50,962 nt of DNA, from positions 1-50,962 of the forward strand of contig JBAXCY010000002.1 in NCBI GenBank assembly GCA_037141235.1, in the 5' to 3' direction. Below the pieces are notes generated by a model. It saw nothing but the letters and a program-made list of their open reading frames with translations, had not been told where the DNA came from and did no database searches. Positions within the stretch are counted from its first letter, which is position 1. Each line of letters begins with the position of its first letter. This document shows positions 32,503-41,059 of the stretch, piece by piece. This DNA comes from Bog-756 sp037141235. GTDB lineage: Bacteria; Actinomycetota; Acidimicrobiia; Acidimicrobiales; RAAP-2. The position numbers and the translations under genes are program-made.

Positions 32503-33795
32503 TCAGGGGCCGAGCAGGCCCAAGGGGACCACGCCGATGCCATCGGCTCGGCGATAGGCCGACGGGCCAGTCGTCAGCACGATGGCGTCGAGCAGGTCGT
32601 CGCCCAACTGACCGTGGAGCCAGCGTAGGTGGCGGACGTCGCGCGCTTCGATCGTCGCCGACAGCTTCACCTCGAGCGCCACCACCCTGCCATCGCCACG
32701 CACCACGATGAGGTCGACCTCCCGCTCGCCACCCATGGTGCGCAAGTGGGCCACGGTGGCCTCGGCGGCCTGGGCGTAGACGCGGGCCCCCTGAGCGGCC
32801 AGCGACTCGAAGAGCGAGCCGAGAAAGGTGCCATCGCGCGGGATCGAAGTGGGGCCTTGACCTGAGAGCAGGGCTCCGGCCTCTAAGCCCAGGAGTCGGA
32901 CGGCGAGTGCTGGATCGGCAAGGTGGTGCTTGGGAGCGGCCACGAGCCGCTGCAGGTGGTTGCGCGTGGGAGCCCATGCCTGCAGGTCGTCGAGGATCCA
33001 GAGGCGCTCGAGGGCTTCGCGGTAGCCCATCGTCGTAGTCTTGGCCGGCTTGTCGTCCTCACCTCCCGTGGTGGCATTGCGAATCTTGTCAAAGGAGGTG
33101 TTCGTTGCGGTTGCCGCGGCAAAGGCGCGCACCCACCTCCACATCGTGGCCGGATTGCGCACGTCGATGCCCAACTCTGGGAGGTCGGTGTCGACGATCC
33201 GGGCTAGGTACCCATCGAGCGCTGCGCGCTGGGCTCGCCCGTCAGGGTGACGCATGCCGGGGAAGCCTCCGACCACGATCTCCCTTGTGTAGTCCTCGAG
33301 GGCCAGCGCGGTGCTCCCGCCGAGATCGGGGCGCTCGCCAGTGAGCAGCCTCGTCAGCGAGACAGACGGATCCTCAACGCCGCGCTCCATGAGCGTGAGC
33401 GGTCGCATTCGTACTGGAACGATCCGTCCTGCACCGGAATGAGTTGGCTTTTCCGTCGGGGTGGCCGATCCAGTCAACAAGAAGCGCCCCGCTGAGCCGT
33501 CGGCGTCGACAGCACGGCGCACGACATCCCAGGAAGCCGGGTAACGCTGCCACTCGTCGATGACGATCGGGGGCGGGCCCTCGATCAACCGGGACGGCTG
33601 CGCTTTGATGACCTCTAGCTCTGCGGGGTCGTCGAGGCGCCGGAATGTCCGACCTCGTTCGCTGGCGGTGGCAGTCTTGCCCACGCCCTTCGGCCCCTCC
33701 AAGCTGAGTGCTGGAAGGTGCGGTAGAAGTGCGTCGAGCTCACCGTCTACAACACGGGTCTTGTAGTGAGGCATGCGGTGAATGGTCCGGCTCAT
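32503..33795 (-). CDS. AAA ATPase with C-terminal DUF4143 domain
   Basis: 430 aa. Walker A is GPKGVGKTA (34-42), Walker B is PIVIDEWQ (76-83), and sensor-like FLLTGSA is near 105-111. The C-terminal domain ends with a PD-(D/E)XK-like pattern: EVDLIVVRGDGRVVALEVK, with Asp361 and Glu375/Lys377. This is the AAA_14/DUF4143 architecture, a widespread family of unknown function often found in accessory DNA. Metal and nucleotide binding residues are intact. The gene fills the inverted-repeat unit, with its stop 13 bp from the left repeat. The promoter side has three 23-bp-spaced repeats. A helicase-nuclease, defence or mobility role is possible but unproven. Confidence 0.85.
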   Translation of the reverse strand: MSRTIHRMPHYKTRVVDGELDALLPHLPALSLEGPKGVGKTATASERGRTFRRLDDPAELEVIKAQPSRLIEGPPPIVIDEWQRYPASWDVVRRAVDADGSAGRFLLTGSATPTEKPTHSGAGRIVPVRMRPLTLMERGVEDPSVSLTRLLTGERPDLGGSTALALEDYTREIVVGGFPGMRHPDGRAQRAALDGYLARIVDTDLPELGIDVRNPATMWRWVRAFAAATATNTSFDKIRNATTGGEDDKPAKTTTMGYREALERLWILDDLQAWAPTRNHLQRLVAAPKHHLADPALAVRLLGLEAGALLSGQGPTSIPRDGTFLGSLFESLAAQGARVYAQAAEATVAHLRTMGGEREVDLIVVRGDGRVVALEVKLSATIEARDVRHLRWLHGQLGDDLLDAIVLTTGPSAYRRADGIGVVPLGLLGP

Positions 33796-33801
33796 GAGCC
33801 T

Positions 33802-33864
33802 CTACGCTACCATCTATCGACTCTCTGCACTACCGTTCATCACTCCCCTGCACTACCGTCCATC
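33802..33864. promoter_or_regulatory. Three 23-bp-spaced repeats before the ATPase gene
   Basis: CTGCACTACCGTTCATC (33825-33841) and CTGCACTACCGTCCATC (33848-33864) are nearly identical. A weaker copy, CTACGCTACCATCTATC (33802-33818), lies at the same 23-bp spacing. The array is directly upstream of ATG 33795 and inside the inverted-repeat unit, so it could be an operator or an iteron-like protein binding site. Confidence 0.65.
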
Positions 33865-33929
33865 GTGGTGAGCCCATGGGCAGGTGCGCGGCCTTACCCT
33901 GTGCCCCGGCCCACGACCTCACTCCTGGA

Positions 33930-33988
33930 TTCTCACACCCTCAGTCGCAAAGGGGTGTGGCTACTGCACTCCACTGGATAGCCCTTTT
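33930..33988 (-). repeat. 59-bp inverted repeat, right copy
   Basis: Reverse-complement partner of 32431-32489. Its outer end continues into CCCTTTTCACAAAAGGG, a palindrome over 33982-33998. Confidence 0.92.
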
Positions 33989-34084
33989 CACAAAAGGGGC
34001 AAGGACTGGTTCATGGTGTCGGCCAACTTCTCCCCCAACGGCAACCCCATCGATCGGGTCGGCTCTGGCTGGCCGAGGAGCGCT

Positions 34085-34687
34085 TCAGTCCCCGGCCCAG
34101 CATCCGAGGATCACGTCGGCCACGGTGACGGCCACCGAGCCCGAACTGGTGGGCGGTACGCCGAACTGCGCGGGCAGGCCGGCGTTATCCACCAGCAGCA
34201 CCTTCCAGTCCTTGCGGACGACCACGGAGCCGTTCGTAGTCTGGAACGCGCCCTCGCCGAGGGCATTCAACTCCCGGGACCTACCCATGGTGCTGGACAG
34301 GCCCTCGAAGTAGGCGGTGGTCTCGGCCGTGCTCGACAGCTCTTTGACCGACACTGCGAAGGAGCCAGCAGGCGTCGACGTCGCGTAGTCGTAGGTGCAG
34401 GAGTAGAGATGGTCCACCCACGTCGGCGTGGAGACCTGGGCCTCCTCCCCTAGCGCCGAGGCCATCTCTATCTGCGCCTCGCGGGAGCAGATCTGCTTGG
34501 AGATGGGCGATGGCAGCACACCGGCTGGCTTGGGCGGCTGCTTGGGCGGCTGCTCGGTGGCGAAGGTTCCCCTCGGAGCCGTGGAGCCGGTCAACGCGTC
34601 AGAACCACTTGAACAGCCAGCCACGGCCATTCCGGCTAGAGAGATGGCGCCAGCGGTCACCAGGACGCCGAGAGGCCGTGTACGCAT
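34085..34687 (-). CDS. Putative lipoprotein, unknown function
   Basis: 200 aa. A signal peptide with lipobox AVAGC near 21-25, then a Pro/Lys-rich linker (QPPKQPPKP near 46-54), then a domain of about 140 residues with Cys in KQICSRE (about 67), LYSCTYDYA (about 95) and the C-terminal GCWAGD. The SCTY-containing region with later VVVRKDWKVLLVD resembles DUF3558-like actinobacterial lipoproteins, but I cannot confirm the family. TACTGT lies six bases before ATG 34687, giving a leaderless promoter. Probably anchored on the outer face of the membrane. Confidence 0.75.
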   Translation of the reverse strand: MRTRPLGVLVTAGAISLAGMAVAGCSSGSDALTGSTAPRGTFATEQPPKQPPKPAGVLPSPISKQICSREAQIEMASALGEEAQVSTPTWVDHLYSCTYDYATSTPAGSFAVSVKELSSTAETTAYFEGLSSTMGRSRELNALGEGAFQTTNGSVVVRKDWKVLLVDNAGLPAQFGVPPTSSGSVAVTVADVILGCWAGD

Positions 34688-34693
34688 GGAAAG

Positions 34694-34699
34694 ACAGTA
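34694..34699 (-). promoter_or_regulatory. Leaderless -10 element for lipoprotein gene
   Basis: TACTGT on the minus strand, then six bases, then ATG 34687. Confidence 0.6.
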
Positions 34700-34796
34700 C
34701 CAGCGAGACCCTGACGCCCCCCGTCGCCCAGCAGCTCAACCGACCGAGCCATCGAGCCACCGGGCCGCACCCAGGGCCGAACCCCTGAATCAGACC

Positions 34797-36062
34797 TCAG
34801 GGTCGAGGCGACTCCAGGATGGCGACCAACTCCACGTGCTCGGTCATCGGAAACAGGTCGAAGGCCCGCAGCGATCGCAGGTTCCATCCGGCCTCCACCA
34901 TCACCTTCAGGTCGCGGGCGAACGGTGCTGGCTCGCAAGACACATACGCGATCCGACGGGGTGCCGGGTCGAGCGCGCACAACGCCGCCATCACGTCGCG
35001 TCCCGCCCCTGAGCGGGCTGGGTCGAGGATGACCAGGTCGGGTTGCCCGAGTCGGCGGGCCACTGTTGCCGGTGTCACATCGGCCCGCACTACCTCCACC
35101 TGGGCTAGTCCGTTGGTGTTCCGCTTGAGGTCTGCTACCGCCGGCCCGCTCCGCTCTACAGCGGTGACGACCCCGGTCGGCCCGACGGCACGAGCCATGG
35201 CGACCGTGAACAGCCCGGCTCCGGCGTACAGATCGGACACCCGCTCCCCCGTCCGTGGGGCGAGGCCCTCGAGTACCGCAGTGGTCAGGACGGCGGCTGC
35301 CTTCGGGTGGACCTGCCAGAACACGCCAGCGTGTACTTCGAACTGCTTGCCCAGGACATCGAAGATCACATGATCGGGTCCTCGCAGGGTACGGCCCTTC
35401 CACACCAGTCCGGCCTCGACGTCGGGCAGACCGTCGAGCCGCTGCTTGCCTGTCTCCACCAGGATCACCGGCGTGTCACCCCCGGGGGACGCCATGACCT
35501 CTATCTGGCGGGCACCCTTCCAGTTGACCGAGGACACCGAGGCAGCGTTCACTCCGGCGGTGGCGATGGGGCAGATGGTCACTGGTTCGATGTCGTGACT
35601 GCGGTGGCGCCGCAGGCCGACCACGCCCTCGGCGTCGACGGCAAAGGCCACCCGGGTCCGCCAACCAAGCCCGTCGGGTGCACCATCGACTGCTTCGACC
35701 TCCACCCGGAACTGCATGCCGGCCACCCGGGCCAGCTGCTCAGCGATCAGATCCTCCTTGAGGCGCCGCTGTGCGGCAATCGAAACGTGTTGGAAGTCGC
35801 ACCCGCCGCACCGGCCCGGGCCGGCATGCGGACAGAGCGGCTTGACCCGGTCCGCCGACGGCTCGAGGATCTCGATGGCGTCGGCTCGCAGGAACGATGT
35901 GGTCTCCGAGGTGATCCGGGCACGGACACGCTCGCCCGGCAGGCTGTGGCGGACGAACACGACCCGGCCGTCGGGCCCGCGGCCTACACATCCGCCTCCG
36001 GCGGCGATCGCACCCACCACCACTTCAACGACGTCGTCGGGAACGGTCTGCGGTGTGGCCAT
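34797..36062 (-). CDS. TrmA/RlmD-family RNA (uracil-5-)-methyltransferase
   Basis: 421 aa. An N-terminal TRAM-like domain (about 10-65) is followed by [4Fe-4S]-type cysteines: Cys77, Cys85 and Cys88 (CPHAGPGRCGGC) and Cys164 (VTICPI). The Rossmann methyltransferase core has DLYAGAGLFT near 277-286, and ILDPARSGAG near 345-354 holds the conserved Asp. The nucleophile Cys is in YVSCEP (near 376), with a C-terminal FPMTEHVE block. It uses SAM to make 5-methyluridine in rRNA or tRNA; which RNA is not decided by sequence alone. ATG 36062 is chosen over 36140 because TRAM homology begins just after it. Confidence 0.9.
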   Translation of the reverse strand: MATPQTVPDDVVEVVVGAIAAGGGCVGRGPDGRVVFVRHSLPGERVRARITSETTSFLRADAIEILEPSADRVKPLCPHAGPGRCGGCDFQHVSIAAQRRLKEDLIAEQLARVAGMQFRVEVEAVDGAPDGLGWRTRVAFAVDAEGVVGLRRHRSHDIEPVTICPIATAGVNAASVSSVNWKGARQIEVMASPGGDTPVILVETGKQRLDGLPDVEAGLVWKGRTLRGPDHVIFDVLGKQFEVHAGVFWQVHPKAAAVLTTAVLEGLAPRTGERVSDLYAGAGLFTVAMARAVGPTGVVTAVERSGPAVADLKRNTNGLAQVEVVRADVTPATVARRLGQPDLVILDPARSGAGRDVMAALCALDPAPRRIAYVSCEPAPFARDLKVMVEAGWNLRSLRAFDLFPMTEHVELVAILESPRP

Positions 36063-36205
36063 GGCCCGGTTCTTAGCACCCCAGCGTGCATGCCTTGTCC
36101 GATCCCTCCCCGTGGTCGCCAGTTCCAGTGATGGCGGCAAGGTGGCACTACGGTAAGTGACGTTCGGTTGCCACTAGGGCTGGCGGACCACTCCTAGGAG
36201 ATCAC

Positions 36206-36874
36206 ATGGACATCAACGAGGCGCTCTATACGACGCGGGCCATGCGACGGGTGAAGCCCGACGCGGTGCCGATGGATGTACAGGCCAAGATCCTGGATGC
36301 CGCCATTCGGGCCCCGTCGGGCGGCAACACCCAGAACTGGCGTTTCCTGATGGTCGACGACAAGGACGTCATCGCCCAGATCGCCCCGCTCTACCAGCAG
36401 GCCATCTCCGAGTTGTGGCAGACCGTCTACGCCGAGCGCATGGCCGCAGCCGCAGCCGCACCGGACGATCCGGGCAGCATCCAGATGATGAAAGTCAAGG
36501 CCTCGGCCGACTGGCTGGCCGATCACTTCGCTGAGGTGCCCCTGTTCCTGTTCCCCTTCATCCAGGGCGACCCGACTGGCGGGTCGATCTACCCGGCGGT
36601 GTGGAGTGCACAGCTGGCCGCCCGGGCCGAAGGTGTGGGTAGCTCGATCACCGCCGTCCTCGGGTTCTGGTACCCAGACGAGACCTTCGACATCTTGGGT
36701 GTGCCCAAGGACGAGGGATGGGTCATGGCGTGCTGTGTGCCCATGGGCTATCCGTTGGGACGCTGGGGTGTGGCCAAGCGTCGCCCGGCCCACGAGGTGT
36801 CGTATCGGAATCACTGGAACACGCCGATCGGCTTCACTGTGGACGAGCCGCTGTGGTCGCCCGAGGCAGGCTGA
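36206..36874 (+). CDS. Nitroreductase-family FMN oxidoreductase
   Basis: 222 aa. The FMN-binding start is YTTRAMRRVKPDAVP near 8-22, APSGGNTQNWRF near 35-46 is the classical flavin loop, and GSSITAVLG near 145-153 lies in the second half. Dimeric nitroreductase fold, using NAD(P)H to reduce nitro compounds, quinones or similar acceptors. AGGAG lies before the ATG. It stands alone between the divergent methyltransferase and the tRNA. The physiological acceptor is unknown. Confidence 0.9.
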   Translation: MDINEALYTTRAMRRVKPDAVPMDVQAKILDAAIRAPSGGNTQNWRFLMVDDKDVIAQIAPLYQQAISELWQTVYAERMAAAAAAPDDPGSIQMMKVKASADWLADHFAEVPLFLFPFIQGDPTGGSIYPAVWSAQLAARAEGVGSSITAVLGFWYPDETFDILGVPKDEGWVMACCVPMGYPLGRWGVAKRRPAHEVSYRNHWNTPIGFTVDEPLWSPEAG

Positions 36875-36987
36875 CCAGGTCTGGGTAGCTGGTCTAGGTG
36901 ACTGGGGCTGGCAGTCGAGGCAGGCTGCCGACCGTGCTTCAAACACCCAGGTCACGGGTCCGCTGCTACAGTCTGATCCGCAGTCCT

Positions 36988-37061
36988 GCGGGCGTAGCTC
37001 AATGGTAGAGCTGCAGGTTTCCAACCTGCTGACGAGGGTTCGATTCCCTTCGCCCGCTCCA
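36988..37061 (+). tRNA. tRNA-Gly (anticodon TCC), CCA encoded
   Basis: A 7-bp acceptor stem GCGGGCG/CGCCCGC, D arm GCTC...GAGC, anticodon arm GCAGG-TTTCCAA-CCTGC giving anticodon TCC, T loop TTCGATT and discriminator T, followed by an encoded CCA at 37059-37061. It is followed within 25 bp by a rho-independent terminator. Confidence 0.96.
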
Positions 37062-37084
37062 ATCTGCTGTGTCAAGACATGTAG

Positions 37085-37120
37085 AAACACCCCGAACCCT
37101 CGCATTCGGGGTGTTTCTTG
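37085..37120 (+). terminator. Rho-independent terminator of tRNA-Gly
   Basis: A perfect 12-bp stem AAACACCCCGAA/TTCGGGGTGTTT with an 8-base loop, followed by a T-rich run (TTCTTGTTTT). It lies directly behind the tRNA gene. Confidence 0.92.
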
Positions 37121-37183
37121 TTTTACGGGTGTGTGAGCGAACTACTCCGACCCGGACCTTCGCGCTGGCTTCAACATGCAGTT

Positions 37184-37207
37184 GGGGGTACAAATCCCCT
37201 AGTCGCC
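37184..37207 (+). other. Possible tRNA 3'-end fragment
   Basis: GGGGG-TACAAAT-CCCCT has the shape of a tRNA T arm (loop one base from TTCAAAT), and AGTCGCC could be a 3' acceptor strand. No matching 5' half is present nearby. If real, it would be a tRNA remnant behind an intact tRNA gene, such as an element attachment scar. Weak evidence. Confidence 0.25.
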
Positions 37208-37315
37208 CCGCCTGGGCCACGGTAGGTTCGCAACTAGTGGCGACCACCATCAGGGTCGGGTACGGCGACCAAAAGTTCATCCTGATCGGCAGGGCCACCG
37301 TGCTTGCGGAATGCA

Positions 37316-37347
37316 CAAGGACCCCAGGCCGAAGCCAGGGGTCCTTG
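37316..37347 (-). terminator. Hairpin downstream of the NHL/FN3 gene
   Basis: CAAGGACCCC pairs with GGGGTCCTTG, continued by GGC/GCC after one A-A mismatch, closing a CGAA tetraloop. It lies 21 bp beyond the stop of the large minus-strand gene. There is no T-tract. Confidence 0.7.
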
Positions 37348-37368
37348 GGCCAACCGACGCCAGGTCGA

Positions 37369-39951
37369 CTACTTGATGAGGATGGGCAGACTGGACCGGA
37401 CGGTCGAGGTCGAAGTATTCATCTTTCCATCTACCCGCGTGTTCACCGTCTGGGTCACCTGTACGTTGACCTGGTAGTTACCGGCAGTGAGGGTGCTCGA
37501 CGGCGTACCCGAGAGAACACCTTGGGGTGACAACTTCATCCCCCGGGGTAGAGGCGAGTTGACACCGGACGCGACGGCCCAAGCCACCTTCGTCGGGCCT
37601 CCGGCGGTGCTCGGTGTCACACCGGCTACCACCAGTGTCACCGGTTCGTAGCGCTTCGCGTGGGTAGCGGCTGGCAGACCCGAGTTGATCCGGAAGCCGA
37701 ATTTCAGAATCTGACCTTGCGCGCTCACGTACATGTTGCCGGCCGTATCCACTGCCACAGTGTTGGGGGAAGCAAGGTCGGTGGCCGCCACGAACTGAAC
37801 TCCCTGGGGCGTGATCTCGTCGACCTGACCCGTCGCACGATCCACGACGTAGATATTGCCGGCCGCATCGACTGTGGCATCGACGGGGTACTGGAGGCCG
37901 GTTCCAAACGCCACCGGTGCGCCGTATCCCCCGATTCGGTAGAAAGGGATCTTGTCGAAATAGTTGCCGAAGGCTCCAGTGACGTAGAGGTTTCTGTTTC
38001 CATCCACGGCTACTTGTTGCGGATTGTCGAGCCCAGAGACGACCGGTGTCGGAACGCTGAACATACCCGGGCCGATCGGTCTGATCACGTCGATCATCCC
38101 GGTATTAGGCGCAGGGCCCCAGCAGCCTCCACAGCCAGTCACACCCGAAATGACGACGAAGATATCTCCAGCCGGGCTCACTGTCAGCCCACCCAACCAC
38201 GCCAACCCTGTGGCCACGGTGGTCCGAACGCCCCCCGGGGTGACCCTGAAAACACTCTGTGCCGTCACGTCGGAGATATAGATGTTGCCCCGTGAATCCA
38301 ACGCTACCGAGTACGGAAAGCTGAGTCCGGTTGCGACGGCAGTCTGGATCCCGGACGGAGTGATCTTGTCGACAGTGCCGGTGGTGGGAACGGCCGCATA
38401 GACATTGCCAGCCGAGTCGGTGGCCAACCCATAGGGGTAAGGGACACCAGGGGCAATGACGGTCTGGGTCGGCGGCACCACCGGACCGATCGTGCTGGGC
38501 GAAGAGGGCCCGGTCGCATTGGTGGCGACCACACTGAAGGTATACGACGTACCGTTGGCCAGGCCTCGTACCGTGCAGGACAAGGTTGCAGTCTTCGGGG
38601 CACACGATGCCGTGCCAGGGGCACTGGTCACCGCGTAGGTGATGGGCAGGCTGCTGTCTTCAGTCGACGCCATCCACGACACCTGAACAGAGCCGTCGCC
38701 GGTGATGGTGGCTGCCTGGATGGCCGGAGCATTCGGTACCGCCGGTTCCGGTATGGCCGACAGGGTCGATCCCACCGAGTTGCCCAGCGCATTCGTGGTG
38801 GTGACGACGACGACGTACGTCGAGCCGTTCGTGAGCCCCGTCAAGACGCACGTGGTGACCGTCACCCCGAGGCAGGTCTGTCCTCGCCCATCGGTGACGG
38901 AGTAGCTCAATGTGGCCGGGTAGGACACCATGGCGTCCCACGACACGGTGAGCGTGTGGTTGGTCGCCACGGCCGTGACGTTGGTGGGGGCATCGGGTAC
39001 CGCTGGCGTGATCTCGTCGAGGCCGCCGTTTGCACCATCAGAGGCATAGATATTGCCCGAGGAGTCAATGGCCACACCCGTCAGCTGCCACGATCCTGAT
39101 CCGACGGCGGCCGATGGGTTGAACCCTCCAGAACCGTTGGGAGTGAGCTCCGATACGGTGCCGCCGCATCCGAAGAAGACGTTGCCCGACGAGTCGACCG
39201 CCACACCTCCGCCCTGATAGCCGCAGTAGTTGTTGATAGGGGAGATGGTGCGGACGTTAATGCCGGCTGCCTCAAAAACGTTGTACGTGTTGGCCAGGAA
39301 GAGTTTGCCCGATGGATCGACCGCCACAGTGGTCGGCTGCAGTGAGCGGTCGAATCCAAGGGGACCGCCCCACGTTCCGATGGACGTGGGTGCGTTGAAC
39401 CCCCCAGAACCGTTGGAGGCGAAAGCCTGGACACGCTCGGAACTCGCTATTGCGTTCCCCCTGAAACCCCCTTGGGAGTTTTGGACCACATAGATGGTTC
39501 CCGTTGAGCCGACAGCCACACCGGTGGGGTTAAGCAGTCCGGAAATAACTGCGACCGGCGAGTTGTAGGCACTACCGCCACTCGGGGTGATCTCGTCTAC
39601 GAAACCCGTGCCCGTCAGTGTGGTGCTGGTGGCACCGGTCACGTACACGTTGCCAGCTTGGACGGCCACGCCGGTGGGATTCACGATCCCGGACGCAATG
39701 GTCGTGGGTGGGTTGAACCCCCCGGAACCATTGGGAGCGATCTTGTAGACGGCCTGGCTGGCGGCATCGGCCACATAGAGGTTGCCCAAGGGGTCAACGG
39801 CCACGCTGGTGGGGTTAACGATGGTGTTGGCAAACGCCGTCTGGGCGGCACCCGCCAAAGGCGAGCCCGAGCCCACGGCACCACCCACGACGACGGTGCT
39901 CATCAGGGCGACGGTCGCCAACAGCGACCTCGTAGTACGACCGTGCTTCAT
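37369..39951 (-). CDS. Secreted protein with NHL-type propellers and two FN3 domains
   Basis: 860 aa. Signal peptide (MKHGRTTRSLLATVALM, cleavage near AGAAQT). From about 45 to 320 there are repeats of the form NPTGVAVDxxGNLYVAD, a six-bladed NHL/SMP-30-like beta-propeller. Two fibronectin type III domains follow (about 320-405 and 408-495), each starting VPxAPxxxxAxxxxxxLxVSW. A second propeller follows (about 500-760), then a C-terminal Ig-like putative sugar-binding (He_PIG) segment with LPRGMKLSPQGVLSGTP near 805-821. No catalytic residues are obvious; it may bind surfaces or polymers. AAGGGG precedes the ATG, and the first 34 residues of the longer frame are discarded for lack of a signal-like start. 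Confidence 0.85.
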   Translation of the reverse strand: MKHGRTTRSLLATVALMSTVVVGGAVGSGSPLAGAAQTAFANTIVNPTSVAVDPLGNLYVADAASQAVYKIAPNGSGGFNPPTTIASGIVNPTGVAVQAGNVYVTGATSTTLTGTGFVDEITPSGGSAYNSPVAVISGLLNPTGVAVGSTGTIYVVQNSQGGFRGNAIASSERVQAFASNGSGGFNAPTSIGTWGGPLGFDRSLQPTTVAVDPSGKLFLANTYNVFEAAGINVRTISPINNYCGYQGGGVAVDSSGNVFFGCGGTVSELTPNGSGGFNPSAAVGSGSWQLTGVAIDSSGNIYASDGANGGLDEITPAVPDAPTNVTAVATNHTLTVSWDAMVSYPATLSYSVTDGRGQTCLGVTVTTCVLTGLTNGSTYVVVVTTTNALGNSVGSTLSAIPEPAVPNAPAIQAATITGDGSVQVSWMASTEDSSLPITYAVTSAPGTASCAPKTATLSCTVRGLANGTSYTFSVVATNATGPSSPSTIGPVVPPTQTVIAPGVPYPYGLATDSAGNVYAAVPTTGTVDKITPSGIQTAVATGLSFPYSVALDSRGNIYISDVTAQSVFRVTPGGVRTTVATGLAWLGGLTVSPAGDIFVVISGVTGCGGCWGPAPNTGMIDVIRPIGPGMFSVPTPVVSGLDNPQQVAVDGNRNLYVTGAFGNYFDKIPFYRIGGYGAPVAFGTGLQYPVDATVDAAGNIYVVDRATGQVDEITPQGVQFVAATDLASPNTVAVDTAGNMYVSAQGQILKFGFRINSGLPAATHAKRYEPVTLVVAGVTPSTAGGPTKVAWAVASGVNSPLPRGMKLSPQGVLSGTPSSTLTAGNYQVNVQVTQTVNTRVDGKMNTSTSTVRSSLPILIK

Positions 39952-40065
39952 GATTACTACCCCTTGGGTCCCCTGGGACCGCTGAGGGAGGCAACAGCTC
40001 CCCACGCCACTGCACTGTGTCCCTCGATGAACATGAGTGCCCCCCATGCCCAATGCAGTTGGTTA

Positions 40066-40095
40066 ATACTAACAAGGCATTGCGAAATGCAGCAA
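40066..40095 (-). promoter_or_regulatory. Promoter candidate for the NHL/FN3 gene
   Basis: On the minus strand TTGCTG (40090-40095), an 18-bp spacer and TAGTAT (40066-40071), in an A+T-rich stretch of otherwise G+C-rich DNA. It would give a 5' leader of about 105 bases. Confidence 0.5.
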
Positions 40096-40181
40096 ATGAA
40101 ACATCCGGTCGGTCGTCAGGAGGCAAGGGGCCAGATGCCGGAATGGACCAGGAAGTTCCCATTGCGCATCCACCCCGGCCA

Positions 40182-40187
40182 TACTGT
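40182..40187 (+). promoter_or_regulatory. Leaderless -10 element for the YceH gene
   Basis: TACTGT followed by six bases and ATG 40194. Confidence 0.6.
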
Positions 40188-40193
40188 CGCCAT

Positions 40194-40997
40194 ATGCAGA
40201 TCACACCAGCCGGAGGCAGGATCCTCGGATGCCTGGTGGAGAAGCAGCTCACCACTCCCCAGCAGTATCCGCTCACCCGCAACGCCCTGTCGCTGGCGTG
40301 CAGTCAGTCCACCAACCGGGACCCGGTGGTCCCCATGGACGAACGTGCTGTCGACGTGGCCCTCGAGAGCCTGCGTGGCCACCGCCTGGTGCGGTTCGTC
40401 CAGCCCTCGAGTGGCCGAGTAGTCGAGAGGTGCCGCCACGTGCTCGACGAGGTCTACGACCTCGACGTGCCCAGCGTGGCCCTGCTGGCCGTCCTACTAC
40501 TGCGCGGGCACCAGACGGCCGGAGAGGTCCGGGGCCGTGCCGCCCGCATGGTGGAGTTGGCCGATGTAGCCGCCGCCCACGCCCTATTGGAGGGGTTGGC
40601 GGCCCGAGACGAGCCGTTGGTCGAACTACTCCCCCGCCGTCCAGGACAAAAAGAGGACCGGTGGCGGCAACTGCTGGCCAAGGAGTGGGACGGCGGATCG
40701 TCACAGCCGGCCATGGCCGGGTCGGATGAACTCCCGACTGACACTGGCAACACAGCCTTCGTCACCGGGGTCACCGGGGTCGTTGAGGCCGGCGAGGCCG
40801 GCGAGGCCGGCGGTGCACCCACTGTCGACGGGCTGTCTGGCGACGGACCCAGCGACGACTTGCCCACTGGCGCCGCACCTGTGGTGCCGCCCAGCGACAC
40901 ACCTAGCGACCTGCAGGCACAGGTGACGGGGCTGCAGGTCACCGTGGACCGGCTCGAACTCGAGCTTGCCGCCCTACGCGACAGCCTCGGCGGCTGA
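40194..40997 (+). CDS. YceH/DUF480-family protein
   Basis: 267 aa. DUF480 winged-helix protein: RILGCLVEKQLTTPQQYPLT near 9-28, CSQSTNRDPV near 36-45, LLRGHQTAGEVRGRAARM near 101-118, and LLPRRPGQKEDRW near 144-156 are family-typical. Between about 175 and 235 the sequence turns into a Gly/Glu/Ala/Thr-rich low-complexity linker that includes three 9-bp GAGGCCGGC repeats. A short C-terminal helix (LQAQVTGLQVTVDRLELEL) could form a coiled coil, as in the family. Function unknown. The start is fixed by TACTGT six bases upstream of ATG 40194. Confidence 0.87.
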   Translation: MQITPAGGRILGCLVEKQLTTPQQYPLTRNALSLACSQSTNRDPVVPMDERAVDVALESLRGHRLVRFVQPSSGRVVERCRHVLDEVYDLDVPSVALLAVLLLRGHQTAGEVRGRAARMVELADVAAAHALLEGLAARDEPLVELLPRRPGQKEDRWRQLLAKEWDGGSSQPAMAGSDELPTDTGNTAFVTGVTGVVEAGEAGEAGGAPTVDGLSGDGPSDDLPTGAAPVVPPSDTPSDLQAQVTGLQVTVDRLELELAALRDSLGG

Positions 40998-41059
40998 GGA
41001 ACCGAGCACCACTTGGGACTGAGCTCCCGAGCTTCACTGCGCCCCCGAAACCGGTCGGG

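Larger units (their letters stand above)
32431..33988. mobile_element. Inverted-repeat-bounded unit carrying an AAA/DUF4143 ATPase
   Basis: A 1558-bp unit bounded by 59-bp inverted repeats that agree at 55 of 59 positions. Its only clear gene is the ATPase at 32503-33795. CACA directly abuts both outer ends and could be a 4-bp target duplication, though the outer sequence (TTTCACAAAAGGG) is partly palindromic. No transposase is encoded inside, so it could be a non-autonomous mobile unit, or the ATPase itself may take part in movement. Mobility is inferred only from the structure. Confidence 0.55.

Noticed and set aside
40791..40815. 9-bp GAGGCCGGC repeats considered as a regulatory array
   Set aside because: They lie inside the low-complexity linker of the YceH-family coding sequence and simply encode Gly-Glu-Ala repeats.
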